DNA of 64,000 nucleotides. Source: Iris pallida. Lineage: Eukaryota; Streptophyta; Magnoliopsida; Asparagales; Iridaceae. Under the pieces are notes generated by a model. The model worked only from the letters and a program-made list of their open reading frames with translations. It did no database searches and was not told the DNA's origin. The DNA lies in assembly GCA_029216955.1 (NCBI GenBank), contig JANAVB010023996.1, forward strand, positions 17,474,142 through 17,538,141, read 5' to 3'. A program made the position numbers and the translations under genes. Positions 48,079-61,401 of this stretch are shown here, piece by piece. Within the stretch, counting starts at the first letter, position 1; each line of letters starts with the position of its first letter.

Positions 48079-50568
48079 ATGGTAGAGACTCGATCGCAGC
48101 GTACCATTCATGAGGATGCTATGGAGGGGACTGCTACCTCTCAGCCAGTACAGCGGGGCCAGGGGACTGCAGCACCTGCCACCTCTGTTCGTATTGAGAC
48201 CTCGGCAGCAACAGCAGGGGGTATGCTTCCACCGGCTCAGAGGCAGGACCCAGTCATCCCAGAGGATCCTTTCCAGCAGCCACCTGCAGGGACAGTTGAC
48301 GTCGTTCAGCTGTTGGCCTTCTTCAGGCAGTACATGGAGGGTCAGCAGACCCAGCAGCAGAGGAACACGGTGGAGCTCACTCGAGGCATTGAGCTGGCAG
48401 TGACCGCAGTAGAGAGGGTCGTAGCTCAGCCAGCGGCAGCCCCGCAGCCGCACCAGCCGCGAAAGAAGGGCATCCAGGACTTCCAGAAGATGCACCCGAG
48501 AGACTTCCGAGGGACAGAGGGGATCTTGTATGCCGATGAGTGGATCGAGCATATGGAGGAGATCTTCAGGCTGGCTGAGATTCTGACGAGGCACCAGATA
48601 GAGGCAGCGGCCAGCATGATACAAGATCTGGCCCGAACCTGGTACCAGATCGACCCGAGGGTTGGCATAGCAGGACAGACTTGGGCAGCATTCAAGAAGC
48701 TGTTCAAGGAGAAGTTCTTTCCAGACGCAGCACTGGGAGCCCTCGAGACCCAGTTCGAGGCCCTAGTCCAGGGGAGCCAGTCCGTGGAGGAGTACGCAGG
48801 AGATTTCTGCCGCCTGAGCAGATTTGTGGAGGACTTGTCAGAGACGACGAAGGCCCGAAGGTTCCGGAAGGGCTTGGTAAACGAGGTCAAGTCCTACACC
48901 AAGAGCGCCCGTAGCGCTACATTTGAGGAGATCCTGGTGGACGCACTAGCTGCAGAGGATGATCTTGAGCTTAGGCTCAAGAGGGGGTAAGACTACCAGG
49001 GAGGCAGCAGTAGCGGAGGACCGGCCAAGGGGCCACACTTTCAGCAGCAGCACCAGCAGCACCACCAGCAGCAGAGGTTCCAACCGTAGCAGTTTCAGCA
49101 GCCGAGGCACCAGCAAGTGCAGCATCAGCAGCAGAGGGTGCAGCAGCTGGCACCGAGGCAGCAGGCCACCACCTGTGCTTATTGCAAGAAGCCAGGGCTC
49201 GGGTGGAACGAGTGTAGGAAGAGGCTGGGCAAGTGCCTGGTATGTGGCTCGGGAGATCACCAGATGAGGGAGTGTACCTTGACCACGGGACGAGCAGCTC
49301 AGAGAGAAGGAGCCAGGGCAGCAGAAGGCCAGCAGAGGGGACCAGCCCTGCCGACCCAGCAGCAGAGATTTGTTCAGCACCAGCAGCAGGCCAGGGGAGG
49401 CCAGCCGGGGCGAGCTTTCGCCATGGCGATTGAGGATGCAGAGGTGATCGGAGAGCTGATTGCAGGTTCGATTCTCCTCGACTCCAGTCCAGCTTTTGTA
49501 TTATTCGATTCCGGTGCTTCGCATAGTTTCATATCAGTATCTTTTGCGATTAGACACGGTATCATAGCTGAATCGTTGCATAGGACTTATAAGATCACGA
49601 CCGGGGGTGGCATTATCCTCGTACGTGATGTTTGTAAGGGTCGAAGAGTTGTTTTGGGAGGCCGTGAGTTGGAGGTGAGCCTGCTCGTAATGCCATTGCC
49701 GAACTACGATATAGTACTCGGCATGGATTGGTTGAGCAGGCACCACGCCAATATTAATTGCAGAGGGGGTAGAGTTCTCTTCAGAGCGCCGGGGGAGCCA
49801 GAGTTCGAGTACTCCAGACGTCAGGTGGAGCAGAGCAGCAGAGTTTTCTGCGAAGTCTCGGTTGAGGAGCAGGCAATTCCACACCCCTTGATAGCAGAGT
49901 ATATGGATGTTTTCCCAGAGGAGTTGCCGAGATTGCCACCCGACAGAGACATAGAGTTCTCGATAGACTTGGTTCCAGGAGCAGAATCTATCTCTCAGCA
50001 TGTCTATCGGGTGAACAACAGCGAGCTGGTGGAGCTGAAGAAGCAAGTGGATGAGCTGCAGTACAAGGGCTTCATCCGCTTGAGTTCGTCGTCATTGGGT
50101 GCACCAGTGTTGTTTGTGCCGAAGAAGGATGGGTCGGTACGGATGTGTATTGACTATAGGGCACTCAACAACCTCACGATCAAGAACAAATACCCACTGT
50201 CGTGGATTGACGATCTTTTTGACCAGTTGAACGGAGCTCGAGTATTTTCCAAGATTGATCTGAGGTCGGGACATCACCAGGTGAAGGTGAAGGGGGATGA
50301 TATTTCCAAGACCGCTTTCAGGACGCGGTACGGGCAGTTTGAGTTTTTGGTTATGCCGTTTGGGCTAATCAATGCACCAGCAGTGTTTATGAACCTAATG
50401 AACAAGGTGTTCCACCACTATCTGGATCAGTTTGTGGTGGTGTTCATTGACGACATCTTGATATATTCCAAGACTGAGGAGGAGCACGAGGAGCATCTGC
50501 AGATAGTGCTGAAGACTCTCAGGAGGGAGCAGCTTTATAGAAAACTCTCCAAGTGTAAGTTTTTTTAG
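48079..50568 (+). pseudogene. gag-pol: Element C gag-protease-RT, single frame with two stops
   Basis: ATG 48079 follows CAG|G, an acceptor-like site, giving MVETRSQRTIHEDA. Gag has the capsid domain at about 48480-48900 (KMHPRDFRGTEGILYADEWI), a Gln-rich linker and a double zinc knuckle at 49174-49275 in which the first His is Leu ([14 protein letters not shown]). Stops in this frame are TAA 48988-48990 (CGA in B) and TAG 49087-49089 (followed by CAG TTT). Aspartic protease FDSGASHSF lies near 49507-49530 and LGMDWL follows. RT starts about 50040, with [39 protein letters not shown] and catalytic FIDDILIYS near 50447. A frameshift near 50570 separates the remainder of pol. Gag and pol lie in one frame here, as in a fused polyprotein. 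Confidence 0.9.
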
Positions 50569-50570
50569 AT

Positions 50571-52866
50571 CGGGTGGACTTCTTGGGGCACATTGTGACT
50601 GGAGATGGTATCTCAGTTGGCCCCAAGAAGATTGTAGCAGTTGAGGCATGGGCAGCACCGACTTCAGTTGCAGAGATCAGGAGTTTCCTGGGGCTGGCAG
50701 GATATTATCGAAGATTTATGCAGGATTTCTCCCGGGTTGCAGAGCCGTTGACGCGGTTGACCCGGAAGGATGCTGAGTATGTTTGGTCAGAGGAGTGTCA
50801 GGCGGCTTTTGATGAGTTGAAGAAGCGGCTTACGACAGCTCCGATTCTGACATTGCCTTCAGGATCAGGTGGTTTCACTATTTATAGTGACGCTTCAGGG
50901 AAGGGGCTGGGTTGCGTCTTGCAGCAGCATGGGAAGGTGATTGCCTATGCTTCCAGGCAATTACGTCCCCATGAGAAGAACTACCCTACCCATGACCTGG
51001 AGCTGGCAGCGGTGATATTTGCTTTGAAGTTGTGGAAGCATTATCTGTATGGGGAGAGGGTGGAGATCTTTACAGATCACAAGAGATTAAAGTATGTGTT
51101 CACTCAGAAGTAGTTGAACATGAGGCAGCGCAGATGGCTAGAGTTGATGAAGGATTTTGATATCCTACTTCAGTATCACCCAGGGAAGGCCAACGTGGTT
51201 GTCGATGCCTTGAGTAGGTATCCGATAGCCATGTGTTTGACCATGGATCGGCATTTGCTTGCAGACTTGGAGAACCTTGGGATTGAGGTGATCGTGCCCG
51301 GGGTACAGATACAGTTATGGGGGATGCAGATTCAGTCGGACTTGGTAGAGCGGATCAAGTCGGCACAGTTTGAGGACGTTGCTCTGCGGTGTCTCCGAGA
51401 GCAGGTTCGAGCAGGATTGCTGGAGGGCGAGTTTTCTCTTGCAAATGATGGTGCCTTGAGACAGGGTTCCAGATTATGTGTGCCCAGCGGAGAGCTCAGG
51501 GAGTAGGTTATGCAGGAGGCCCACAGATCTCAGTACTCCATACACCCTGGTGCCAACAAGATGTACCGAGATCTGAGGAAGCATGTTTGGTGGTCCGGGA
51601 TGAAGCAGAAGGTGGCTCGTTTCTAGCTAGGTGCTTGATATGTCAGCAGGTCAAGGCGGAGAGGCAGAGGCCCGGTGGATTATTACAGCCGCTGCCCATT
51701 CTCGAGTGGAAATGGGAGCATATTACTATGGACTTCGTATCAGGATTGTCGTGTACACCAGGAGAAAAAGATGTAATTTGGGTCATCGTTGACAGGTTGA
51801 CCAAATCGGCCCACTTCTTGCCATTCAAGGTGGGTACGTCTACAAAGAGGCTTGCGGAGATGTATATACAGCAGATAGTCAGGATTCATGGAGTTCCGGT
51901 CAGCATCATCTCAGATCGGGATAGTCGCTTTACTTTCCATTTCTGGAGGAGTCTGCAGACTAGCTTGGGCACTCAGCTCAAGTTTAGTACCGTATACCAC
52001 CCCCAAACGGACGGACAGTCAGAGAGGACTATTCAGACACTTGAGGATATGCTGCGGACGTGCGTCCTGGACTTTGGAGGCTCCTGGGAAGATTATCTTC
52101 ATTTGGTGGAGTTTGCTTACAACAACAGTTTCTAGGCCAGTATTGAGATGTCACCTTTCGAGGCTCTGTACGGGCGTAGGTGCCGTACACCCTTATCTTG
52201 GGATGATGTTGGTGAGCGAGCTTTACTAGGCCAGAGATGGTTGTTGATGCAGCCGAGAAGGTGAAGCTCATCAGGGACAGACTTCGCGTGGCGCAGGACA
52301 GACATCGGCACTGGGCCGATAGCCACCGGAGGCCCTTGGAGTTTAAGGTACAGATTAGAGTAGGATTAGATTTAGGTTTGATTGTTTGTGTTTTATTAAT
52401 CATGTTTGTTTATTATATTAATTGAGACCTTGCTTGTGATTAGGTCGGAGACCAGGTTTTCTTGAGGATATCTCCGACTCGTGGTACGATACGTTTTGGT
52501 GGAGGCAGAAAACTTAGCCCGCGCTTCATTGGCCCTTTCATTATCAGCGGAAGAGTCGGTGACGTGGCATACAGGCTAGACTTGCCACCTGCACTTGTGG
52601 GGGTCCACAACGTATTCTATGTATCACAGTTAAGACGGTACGTGGCTGACCCTAGCCATGTGCGCGATCATTCAGAGATTGAGGTTGGGCCTTCTCTCAG
52701 CTATCCAGAGCAGCCAGTGGAGATACTGGATCGACGGGAGAAGGTTCTGAGGAACCAGGTGATACCCTAGGTACGCATCGTATGGAGGCATAATTCTCCA
52801 GAAGAGTCTACCTGGGAGCGGGAGGATGAGATGCGCGAGCGATACCCTTATCTTTTTGGACCGTGA
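50571..52866 (+). pseudogene. pol: Element C RT end, RNase H, integrase and chromodomain
   Basis: Continues after a frameshift. RT thumb: [17 protein letters not shown]. RNase H at about 50870-51110 with catalytic IYSDAS, LELAAV and TDHK; TAG at 51111 replaces a probable Glu. The integrase zinc domain lies near 51510-51660 ([17 protein letters not shown], then CLICQQVK) and is broken by a stop and a frame change. The core at about 51700-52190 has the DDE set: [34 protein letters not shown] 52133 stands at a probable CAG Gln, and a frame change follows near 52230. The C-terminal domain (52237 on, VVDAAEKVKLIRDRL) is split by a probable 96-bp intron. A group II chromodomain (PVEILDRREKVLRN...WEREDEMRERYPYLF) with TAG 52768-52770 ends at TGA 52864. 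Chromodomains steer integration to heterochromatin. Confidence 0.9.
52348..52443 (+). other. Probable 96-bp intron in the integrase C-terminal domain
   Basis: AAG|GTACAGATT opens and TTGTGATTAG|GTC closes an AT-rich, stop-containing insertion. Joining the flanks restores a continuous PLEFK-VGDQVFLRI sequence as expected for Tekay integrase. GT/AG ends and exact protein continuity support an intron rather than a random insertion. Confidence 0.7.
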
Positions 52867-52947
52867 GGTATACTTTCTATCCTTCTCACCAGTTGCATTT
52901 CGCCTTTCAATTTCAAGGACAAAATTCTTTTAAGGAGGGTAGATTTG
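52867..52947 (+). other. 3' untranslated region and polypurine tract of element C
   Basis: AATTTCAAGGACAAAATTC and AAGGAGGGTAGAT directly before the 3' LTR, the same motif order as in A, B and D. Confidence 0.8.
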
Positions 52948-55081
52948 TTACTACCATATTTCTAGTTTGAGAGTATTTTTATCATTTTTGGGGTTATTTG
53001 AATTTATTATAATTTATGAGAATTTTTAGAATTTATTTTGGAATTGTTTGGATGAGGGTTGACTAGGTTGACTTTGACTAGCAATGACCATGGTAGACTA
53101 ACCTAGGAGCTAACCCTAGTTGAGTTTGGACTTGGTTAGGTTATGCAACCCTAGTTAGACTAGAGTTGACCCATGGTATGGTTATTTGACTTGAGTTAGA
53201 CTTTTAAGTCATAAGCCATGACTTGTGATTAATTATTAAATCAATAACTAGCCAAATAGGCCCAAAGCCCATTAACTAATGCCTAACCCTAACCCTAACA
53301 CTATTTGTCCAGCCACTACACCTATTGGGAAACCCCCCTCCTATAAATATTCTCCTCCATTTAGGGCTAGCCTCATTAGGAAAGAGCAAGCTTAGAAAGA
53401 GGTATTTTCCCTACTTCAAAAATCCCTAGAAAATCTATTTTAATTCCTTTTTAATCCAAACAAATTGCAATAGGTTCTAATTGTTGTTTTCTTGCTTTTG
53501 GAATTGGTTATTCTCAGTTTTCTATCAATTTGAAGGAGTTTGGTGGCTTTTGGGAATCCTCATTCAAAGGGGTTTTTGTGTTGGAGAACACCATAGGAAA
53601 AATCCTAATCTACCTATTTAAATTTGGTTTTAATTGCATGGATGCCTAGCCCTAAGTGTCCTGACCTTGTAAGAATAGGATTTGGTGGAATTTGTGTCAT
53701 GTACGTGTCCGTATCGGACATGTATCAGTGACAGCCATAGGTGTTTGACGAAATGTCTCAATGGACATTTCGTTCTGATTTTGCAAAACATTTTGAATAG
53801 GAAAGTGTATTTTTGTGTCGCTTATTCATTTCTTTAGCTCTGAACTTGAATCGTGTTTGTGTCGTATCGTTTTGGACACGCGTGCACACGTTTTGGATAC
53901 GCGTGCGCGCTGCTACAGTTCTTCCCTGCTGTCCGGGCCTCCTACAGGACACGACACTGGATGGTTCGACACGAAATTTTGTGGACACTAGGGGGCATGC
54001 ACTGACATCATGCCCCCAAAATTTTACTAGTTTCGTGGTCGGGTTGGAGAGAAATTAGTCGTGCACTGATTTCTCACTGTTCTGCGCACAGTTTTAATTA
54101 GCCACTGATACGACCTTTTATCTTTGGACACGACACGCAAGGACACAAATCAGGGCGACGCACACCTAGGTCTACCCTAGGCGCACCTACTGGCACGAGC
54201 ACGTGGCCCAGTTCGCGTCGTGTCAAGTGCACGCGTGCACCTGTGCACGACGCACTGTCTGTGTAGTATGTCTCATTGTACTGTTTGCGTGTGTTATTCA
54301 ATTGGACACGTTTGTGTCCTCTTGCTGGGATACAAACACATCCTAGGACACGAACACAATATTGCTAATCCTTACCAACCAATTATTTTACCTTTTAATA
54401 AGTTTTAAATGATCAAATCTCATTTACCCAAAAATCTGATACCATTTCTCATTACTGTTTTTTTCCAGTTTTAAATTGTGGATTTTGGCAGTCTTTTGTT
54501 TAATCAAATTGTAGTTAATTGCCTGTTTAAGTCCCTATTATAGTCCTCCTATATGAATTCTACTTGTGGGTCGATTTTGAGGTGTTTTGGCTTTGTTTTG
54601 AATTCGAAAAGGGGGTGTTATAGTGTTGACTGTTTAAGAGTATACTGAAATCCGATTTCCTGAATTTTCATATTGTTTAGAACTCAAAAACCTAAGTTTC
54701 ATTAATACCTGAATCTGAATTTATGCTATACATTTCTGTCACTTGGTTGGATTGAAACCTAAGTTTGACACAATGGTTACACAAACACTCTCACACACAT
54801 TTCCCTCACCTCTCTCACCTACATTTCACTCTCACACACTTTCCTCCTACACTCATAAACCTGAAAACACATACACACATTTCCCTCACCCACTCTCACA
54901 TTCACACACACACACTAGCCTCACTGTCACTCAGGGTCAGCCCCCTCACTCACAGTTCATTTTTCCATTGCCTCACTCTTCACACTCTCTATGTTTTCTA
55001 CCCTCTCTCTCTCTCTCTCTATATATATATCCTATTCTCCTATGTAAATACTTGCTAATAGGTAATGTATGTAAATATGTA

Positions 55082-55086
<5 letters not shown>

Positions 55087-55147
<61 letters not shown>
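55087..55147. repeat. (TA)n microsatellite in the element C 3' LTR
   Basis: About 61 bp of TA against 17 bp in the sister LTR, expanded since insertion. Confidence 0.9.
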
Positions 55148-55150
<3 letters not shown>

Positions 55151-56331
55151 GTATCCTATATTATGTGTATGTGTGTTTACTAAATGTATGTATTCTACAT
55201 ATTTATGTGTTATGTTTTAGATTACATAAATCAAGAGTGTATTGGTTAGATATAGATTTGGCATGGTGTATGTGTTTGGGTTGGCCTAGGTAGAATAGCC
55301 TATGGCCTGTGTATGCCTGTTTGACTAATAGGCCTAGATTGGGCTTGTACAGCTTTATTAGACCTAGAATAGACTTGCTAGACTAGTGTAGACTAGTTTG
55401 GCCATAGTTGACCTAGTTTGGCCATAGTTGACCTAGTTTGACTTCTAGGGTTGACCAGAGTTGACCAAGAGTTGACTTTGGCCTAGATTGACCTAGTTTC
55501 ATGTAGAATGCATTGTAATGTTTCATTTTACCATTCTGGACTTGTTGTGACTTGTGCTGTTCTAAATAGGATCCATACACCACTCCTCGGACAGTACTTT
55601 TTAGTTGGACACTTAGATACCAGGGGAGTACATTCTCTGTTCATTTCATATCCTGCTTAGAATTATTTTTCTGCTTTAGATTACTTTACTTGATGCTGTC
55701 ACGTTGGTAACACGGATTAGTACTATATGGATCCATTCTTGAGATGTTATCCCCCTCAGGGAGCATCGTATATTACATGTTCTGTGTGTTTCACTTACAT
55801 GGTGTATCACTATGCTTCACGATTCTTCGATCACTTGTGACATGTACTCTAATGATCACAGTATCTTCCCAGAATCACCCATTTATGGACATTCCCAGAA
55901 TCACTCCATTGTGAGCATACCCAGAATCACCCATTTATGGGCTATCCATGTATCACCCCTTGTGGGCCTTTGCATGGAATCATAACATAACCTGGTTGGA
56001 TCCTTGTGTATTGATTGGGGGTACGGGGGAGTAGAAGTAAACATATGAATAATATCCAAGTAGTGTAGTTTCCAGAATCACTCCATAGTATAGTTCCCAG
56101 AATCTCCTATGCCATTCACATGTTTATATTGTACTCTGATTCACTAGCCACAGTTAGCTCTTTATTTACAGTATATATATTTCTATTACAGTTTCCTCTG
56201 TTTACATTCCATGCTTCTTTCAGTTTCCTGTATCTTATTCTACTGTATGTCTATATTTTCTAACCTGCTATGAACTGTTGAGATGTATTGTGCTCGCTCC
56301 TGTCCTGACTGGACCTGTTGAAAATATTACA

Positions 56332-56445
56332 GAGGACGAGGAGGAGGCTGGTGTGGATACCTATTACGGTGCTACTTTAGATGAGTGCCTGGACCTGGAC
56401 CAGCAGCAGGTCCCACTAGCTGTGGATGGCACACCCTTAGACTAG
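56332..56445 (+). other. Acidic exon-like ORF in the element C 3' LTR
   Basis: Same 37-codon frame as 47353-47466, still open to TAG 56443, with a few substitutions. It follows ATATTACAG. Confidence 0.45.
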
Positions 56446-56820
56446 GATGTTTTCATTTACAGTATTCTATGGATGATTGTACTTATTGATACTTGGGATA
56501 TGGGATTATATATTATATTAGACACTTAGACTCTCTGATGTACTTGGGATTTTCTTTCATTTCAGCAGTTTCTTTTATCCATCTATCTGCTATTTTATCA
56601 TCTGTGTTTCCTTGAGTTTATATCATATCGTGCTTCTTCTTTCTTAGTTGTGATTGAGTTTACTTTTATCATGTCACCCCCATTCGGGGAGTATAAACTG
56701 CTTAGTATATTATTGCTAGATGTTGTGACCTAGGACAGCGTTCTACCGCCGACACTGCGGTGTAGGCTGGACGTACCCACGTCTCGTACCCTACTCTAGG
56801 GTGCGGGTCGTGACAGTCTG

Positions 56821-57292
56821 GACTGAACAATGTCAATGCGCATTCGACGACATCAAGGCGTATCTCACAAGCCCTCTAGTATTGGTAGCTCTAATAATGG
56901 AAAAGCCTTTCTTACTATATGTTCGCGCTATGGACCATTCTCTTGGCGCCCTCTTAGCTCAAAAGAATAAAAGCGGCCATGAACAGGCAATCTACTACCT
57001 CAGCCGCACAATGGTGGGTGCCGAACACAGATACACATCGGAGGAGAAGGAATACCTTGCACTAGTATTTGCCATCCAGAAGACACGCCACTATGTGTCT
57101 GGGCAGACTATCCATATTATATCCAAAGACAACCCTCTCAGAATACTCATGATTAAACTGGGCTCTCTCAATTCCCGTTTTGCTACACGGACAATGCTGT
57201 TGACTCCATTCGATATGCTCTATGTTCCTCAGAAGGCAGTAAAAGGCCAAGCATTAGCTGATTTCCTAACAGCTCATCCGGTGCCAGAATTG
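56821..57292 (+). pseudogene. pol: Tat-like Ty3/gypsy pol: RNase H, continued
   Basis: Joined to 43990-44006 after removal of element C and one GTCTG copy, it reads KKDVSFVWTEQCQCAFDDIK, the usual RT/RNase H junction. RNase H has FLLYVRAMDHSLGALLAQK, IYYLSRTMVGAEHRYTSEEK and a tether ending VKGQALADFL at 57270. The frame is open from 56801 to 57292 and is then cut by minus-strand element D. Integrase is not in the window. Confidence 0.85.
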
Positions 57293-57675
57293 TGTCACGA
57301 CCCGCACCCACTGTGAGGGTACGAGAACGTAACAACGCCCAGCCTATGCCGCAGTGTCAGCGGTAGAACGCTGTCCTAGGTCAATCATCTAACAATATAA
57401 AGGTACCTGTACAGTATATACACTCTGAATGGAGGTGACATAACAATATACAGTCTCAATCACATCTAAGGCAGACTGATGAAAATAAAAGATAGATAGA
57501 TACTGAAATAAGAAGATCCACAGGATACAATCAGAGAGAAAGAGTCTAAGTGTCTACTGCCATACAAAACAGAACATCCAACTCAAACAGGTCTCTAATA
57601 CTGAAATGAAAGAATATATACCATCAGATCTCAGAAGACAGAAATAGTAAAGCCTAGACTAGGGAGCCTCAGTCT

Positions 57676-57768
57676 CTAAGCTAGTGGATCAGGATGGAAA
57701 TCTGGGTCACACATGTCATCTACAGCTGTCCCATAGTAGGTGTCTACGCAGGCCTCCTCCTCATCCTC
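57676..57768 (-). other. Acidic exon-like ORF in the element D LTR
   Basis: After ATATTACAG on the minus strand a 30-codon frame reads EDEEEACVDTYYGTAVDD and on to TAG. It shares frame and core with B and C; YY is encoded TAC-TAT here and TAT-TAC in B and C. Confidence 0.5.
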
Positions 57769-58015
57769 TGTAATATTTTCAACAGGTCCAGTCAGGACGG
57801 GAGCGAGCACAAAATATCTCACGCAGTTCATATCGAGTTAGGAAATATAAAGCATGCAATAGAGTAAAGTACATGAAACGCTGAAAGGAAAAGATATATG
57901 AAAAACAGTAGGGATTTGATAACAGGAAATATCTAAATATGATAAGTAAGAACTGTAAGGAACATGTGATTTTAGAGTACAATCTGGTTATGTAAACGGG
58001 CTAAAAAAATGCAAT

Positions 58016-58260
58016 AGTAACTCCATTGTACGTGGGTGTATAATAGACATATACAATAGTTATACAATGTTGTACAATAGGATTTGAGTACATAACCAAT
58101 TCTACTCCCCCTCCCCAATCAATACACAAGGATCTACTCCAATTACGTTATCTTATACAATAGTGTACAATGTTATACAATGGATGTACAATGTTATACA
58201 ATAGTGTACAATGGTCTATCCCTGGGGCTCATGTGATAATGAGAGTACAATATGCACAAT
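58016..58260. repeat. Short repeats of TACAATAG/TGTACAATG in the element D LTR
   Basis: At least a dozen imperfect copies of an 8-11-bp word, in the LTR slot where other families have different repeats. Confidence 0.65.
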
Positions 58261-61200
58261 GAGTATACAAGGATATGGGTATTCAATAAATACAATATGG
58301 AAGTGAAACGCACGTCACAATATGTATTTAGTGAATACAAGGAGATAATATCTCAAAAGAAGATCCATATAGTACCAATCCGTGATAACAGTCGTGTCAG
58401 CATCAAGTACAGTAATCTAGAGCAAGAATGTAAATCCATACAAGTATGAAACGGTCAGAGAATGTACTCGCCTGATAGCCAGAGTGTCTGAAGAGAATAT
58501 ACTGTCCGAAGAGGGGTGTCTGTCTCCTATAGAACAGTACAAGTCACAACAAGTCTAAAATAATAAAATGAAGCTCTACTATGCATTCTACATGAATCTA
58601 GGTCAATCTAGGCCAAAGTCAACCTTTGGTCAACTTTAGTCAACCCTAACAGTCAAACTAGGTCAATAAGGTCAAACTCAACCCAAACAAGTCTAAAATA
58701 AGTCTCACTAGGCCTAACCAAGCCTAGGCTAGCACTCACATACCATACAAAAGTCACACTAGTCCATCAATACTCTAAACTCAAGGGTGCACACTCCACA
58801 TGCCACAGGCTATATGCCATATAGCCTACATCACACATATTTTATACATTATATTTATATACTAAATTAATATAAATAACATACACATATATATACCATA
58901 TCATTATTTTCAAGAATATAGTTAATATTTATATATGCATATAGAGTGAGGAAAACATGTAAAATTATGTGTGTGTGGTATAGTGTAATAGAGTGTGTTT
59001 AAAGTGTCATGTGTGGCATGCAATAGAGTATGTGAGTGAATGTGTGTGACAGAAAAACTAGTTAAGGAATGTGTATGTGTGTCACATGTGAGAGAGAGAG
59101 AGAGAGTGCTAGTGAAACATGTGAGGCAAGAGTGAACATGTGTGGTCATGTGTGTGTGACAGGGGTACATGGCTATAGGCTATGTGTGTGTGCACTAAAG
59201 AACTGTTACAGGAATTAATAGAGAGAAATATGTATTGAAGACAATGTGTATGTGAAGGAGTTAGTGACCATGTGTGTAGATGTGTGTGTGTGAATGTGTG
59301 GGTGCTTGGGACTGATATTGGCATGGTTTAAGGACTGGTTTGTGGCTGCCTAGATGGGCTGTTCTAATGGTTTGAACATGGCTGGATACAGGACTGATAA
59401 TGGGTAGGCATTTGGAAACAAAGGGGGACAGCCTTGACAGGTTTTAGGAGGGTGCCAATGGGGTATTAAGGACTGAATTGTAGGGCTAAGGGCTGTCATT
59501 AGGACAGGGTTTGTGGGGCTAACATGGATGGGTGTTTGGGCTGTCTAGGGGGCTTTAATGGGACTGCTACTGGACAGGTAAGGGACTGGATTGGGGCTGC
59601 TTCAAAGACAGGTTAGAGTGCCCTGGTGTGTGTACTGTCAATGTGACAGTTAGTCCATGGGTGTGACAGTTAAGGGTGAGTGCAATGGTGTGTGTCTCAG
59701 TTATTCCTATTGAATGAATTCTCAGTATTCCTAAATACATTCCCAGATTTTACACACATATACAAGTTGATTCTCAGTTTTTACATTAACATTGAAAATC
59801 AGACCCAATTCAAATTCAGTAATCACATTTGAAACTCAGGTAGGTATATATATATATATAGGATTCAGCAGTGGATATGTGTCAGTGTGACAAAATCAGT
59901 GTATCCTAAATGAACCTATCATTCACCTCACAAGCAATACATATTCAGTTAACTGACAGTTAACACCTTACCAGCCCAAAATTACTTCGAAAACCTAACT
60001 TCTAACACCAATCCATACACAACATTGCAATAAACTATTACACCAGTAAATGGGTTAATCCTGGCAATTCAAATCATGGAAAAAAATAAGTTTAGAAACT
60101 CAACCGAAACCAAACTCTCGAACTCAGTTTTACATTGAGTATCAGAAAAGAACCCAACCTTCAAAACCAAAATTGATACACATATAGGAATCACATAGGG
60201 GAACATACTAGAGCTTTAATTACATGAAATTAACATCATACAATAGGTTAAAATCGAAGCTAAAACTCATACTGAAAATCTAGAAAATAGAAAAAATAGT
60301 GAACTGTTTCACAGTTTCAGAAAACATAGGGAAATCGAGATTTGATCAACAAAACTAAGCTAAAATGCTAAACTAAAGGTTGGTAATGTGAATACATAAT
60401 GTGCACGTGTCCCACAACGAGTTTGTGTCCACCCAAGTGGACACAAACGTGTCCATTCGAAACAAATACGAAAACAGTGTACAAACAGGCCACTACTCGT
60501 GCACGTGTTCACTATGTTCGTGGACACGACACGACACGAACTAAGATACGTGCTCGTGCACACGTGTATGCCCACACTAGGGCTACACACTCGTGTCAAC
60601 ACAAGGTGTCCACGTGAGGCGTGTCGCGTGTACGAGACACGTATCAGACGCGTGTTCTGTGCGCCTCAGTCTCAGTATACGACCCGTGCAGCCTCGTTTT
60701 CGTGTCCGACACGAAACGAGGTGTCGTAAGACTTTAGGGAAGTGTGCACAGACACTTCCCTCGTGTCCATGCCAATTTTGGCGTGTTCATGTGCTGTGTG
60801 CAGGGCACACGAGACACGTGGTAGCAGGGGAGCCAACTGCGCTCGCACGCGTGCATGCACCCGTGTGTACTTGTGTCCTCCGTGTCCCGACACGACACAA
60901 AAACTCAAAAAGGACTCTGGAAATCCATAAGCAATCATAAAACTTATTTTTCTATTTAAAAACATTGCACAAATGAAATCGAAATGCCCTTTGAGGCATT
61001 TCGATAAACACCTCAGTCAAGACTCTGATACGTGTCCAAACGGACACGAAACTTATGGGACTCGACACGAAACCAATGCAGACACTTAGGGGACTCCTAG
61101 GGCTTCCTAACCATGAAGAGAAATCGAAAATCCATGGAGAAATGAGAAAGTTACCTATACTTGAACTTTCAAGAAAAACCCCTTCTCTAGAGCTCTTCTC

Positions 61201-61401
61201 CTTGATGTCCAAATCCAACCAATCCACAACAAACTGAAATGAAAATTCAATAACAGCAAGAATAGGTGTATTAAAACCTAATGGAAGAGATTTGAATGAA
61301 AAAGGAAATGGGATGGAGTTCTAGGGATTAAATGATGTAGGAACAAACCTTTCCTTCTAAACTTGAGCTTTCCTAAGAAAGAGGCAACCCTAAACTAAGA
61401 G

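Larger units (their letters stand above)
44007..56815 (+). mobile_element. Element C: Tekay/Del-type chromovirus with gag, pol and chromodomain
   Basis: A complete 12.8 kb element with LTRs 44007-47835 and 52948-56815, flanked by the perfect duplication GTCTG (44002-44006 and 56816-56820). The internal region has primer site, stem-loop, gag, protease, RT, RNase H, integrase, a probable intron and a C-terminal chromodomain before the polypurine tract. The order RT-RNase H-integrase and the RERYPYLF-type chromodomain put it in the Tekay/Del clade. Several stops and frameshifts show it is dead, but its relatives could have supplied proteins to A, B and D. Confidence 0.95.
52948..56815 (+). repeat. 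3' LTR of element C (3868 bp)
   Basis: Copy of 44007-47835 starting TGTTACTACCATATTTC. The (TA)n grew to 55087-55147 against 46153-46169 in the 5' LTR, and a CT run appeared near 55005-55020. Other differences are scattered point changes. GACACG cluster 53700-54370. Confidence 0.94.

Noticed and set aside
59100..59330. Minus-strand His/Thr-rich ORFs (58922-59324)
   Set aside because: Translation of GT/CA microsatellite-like sequence in the element D LTR.
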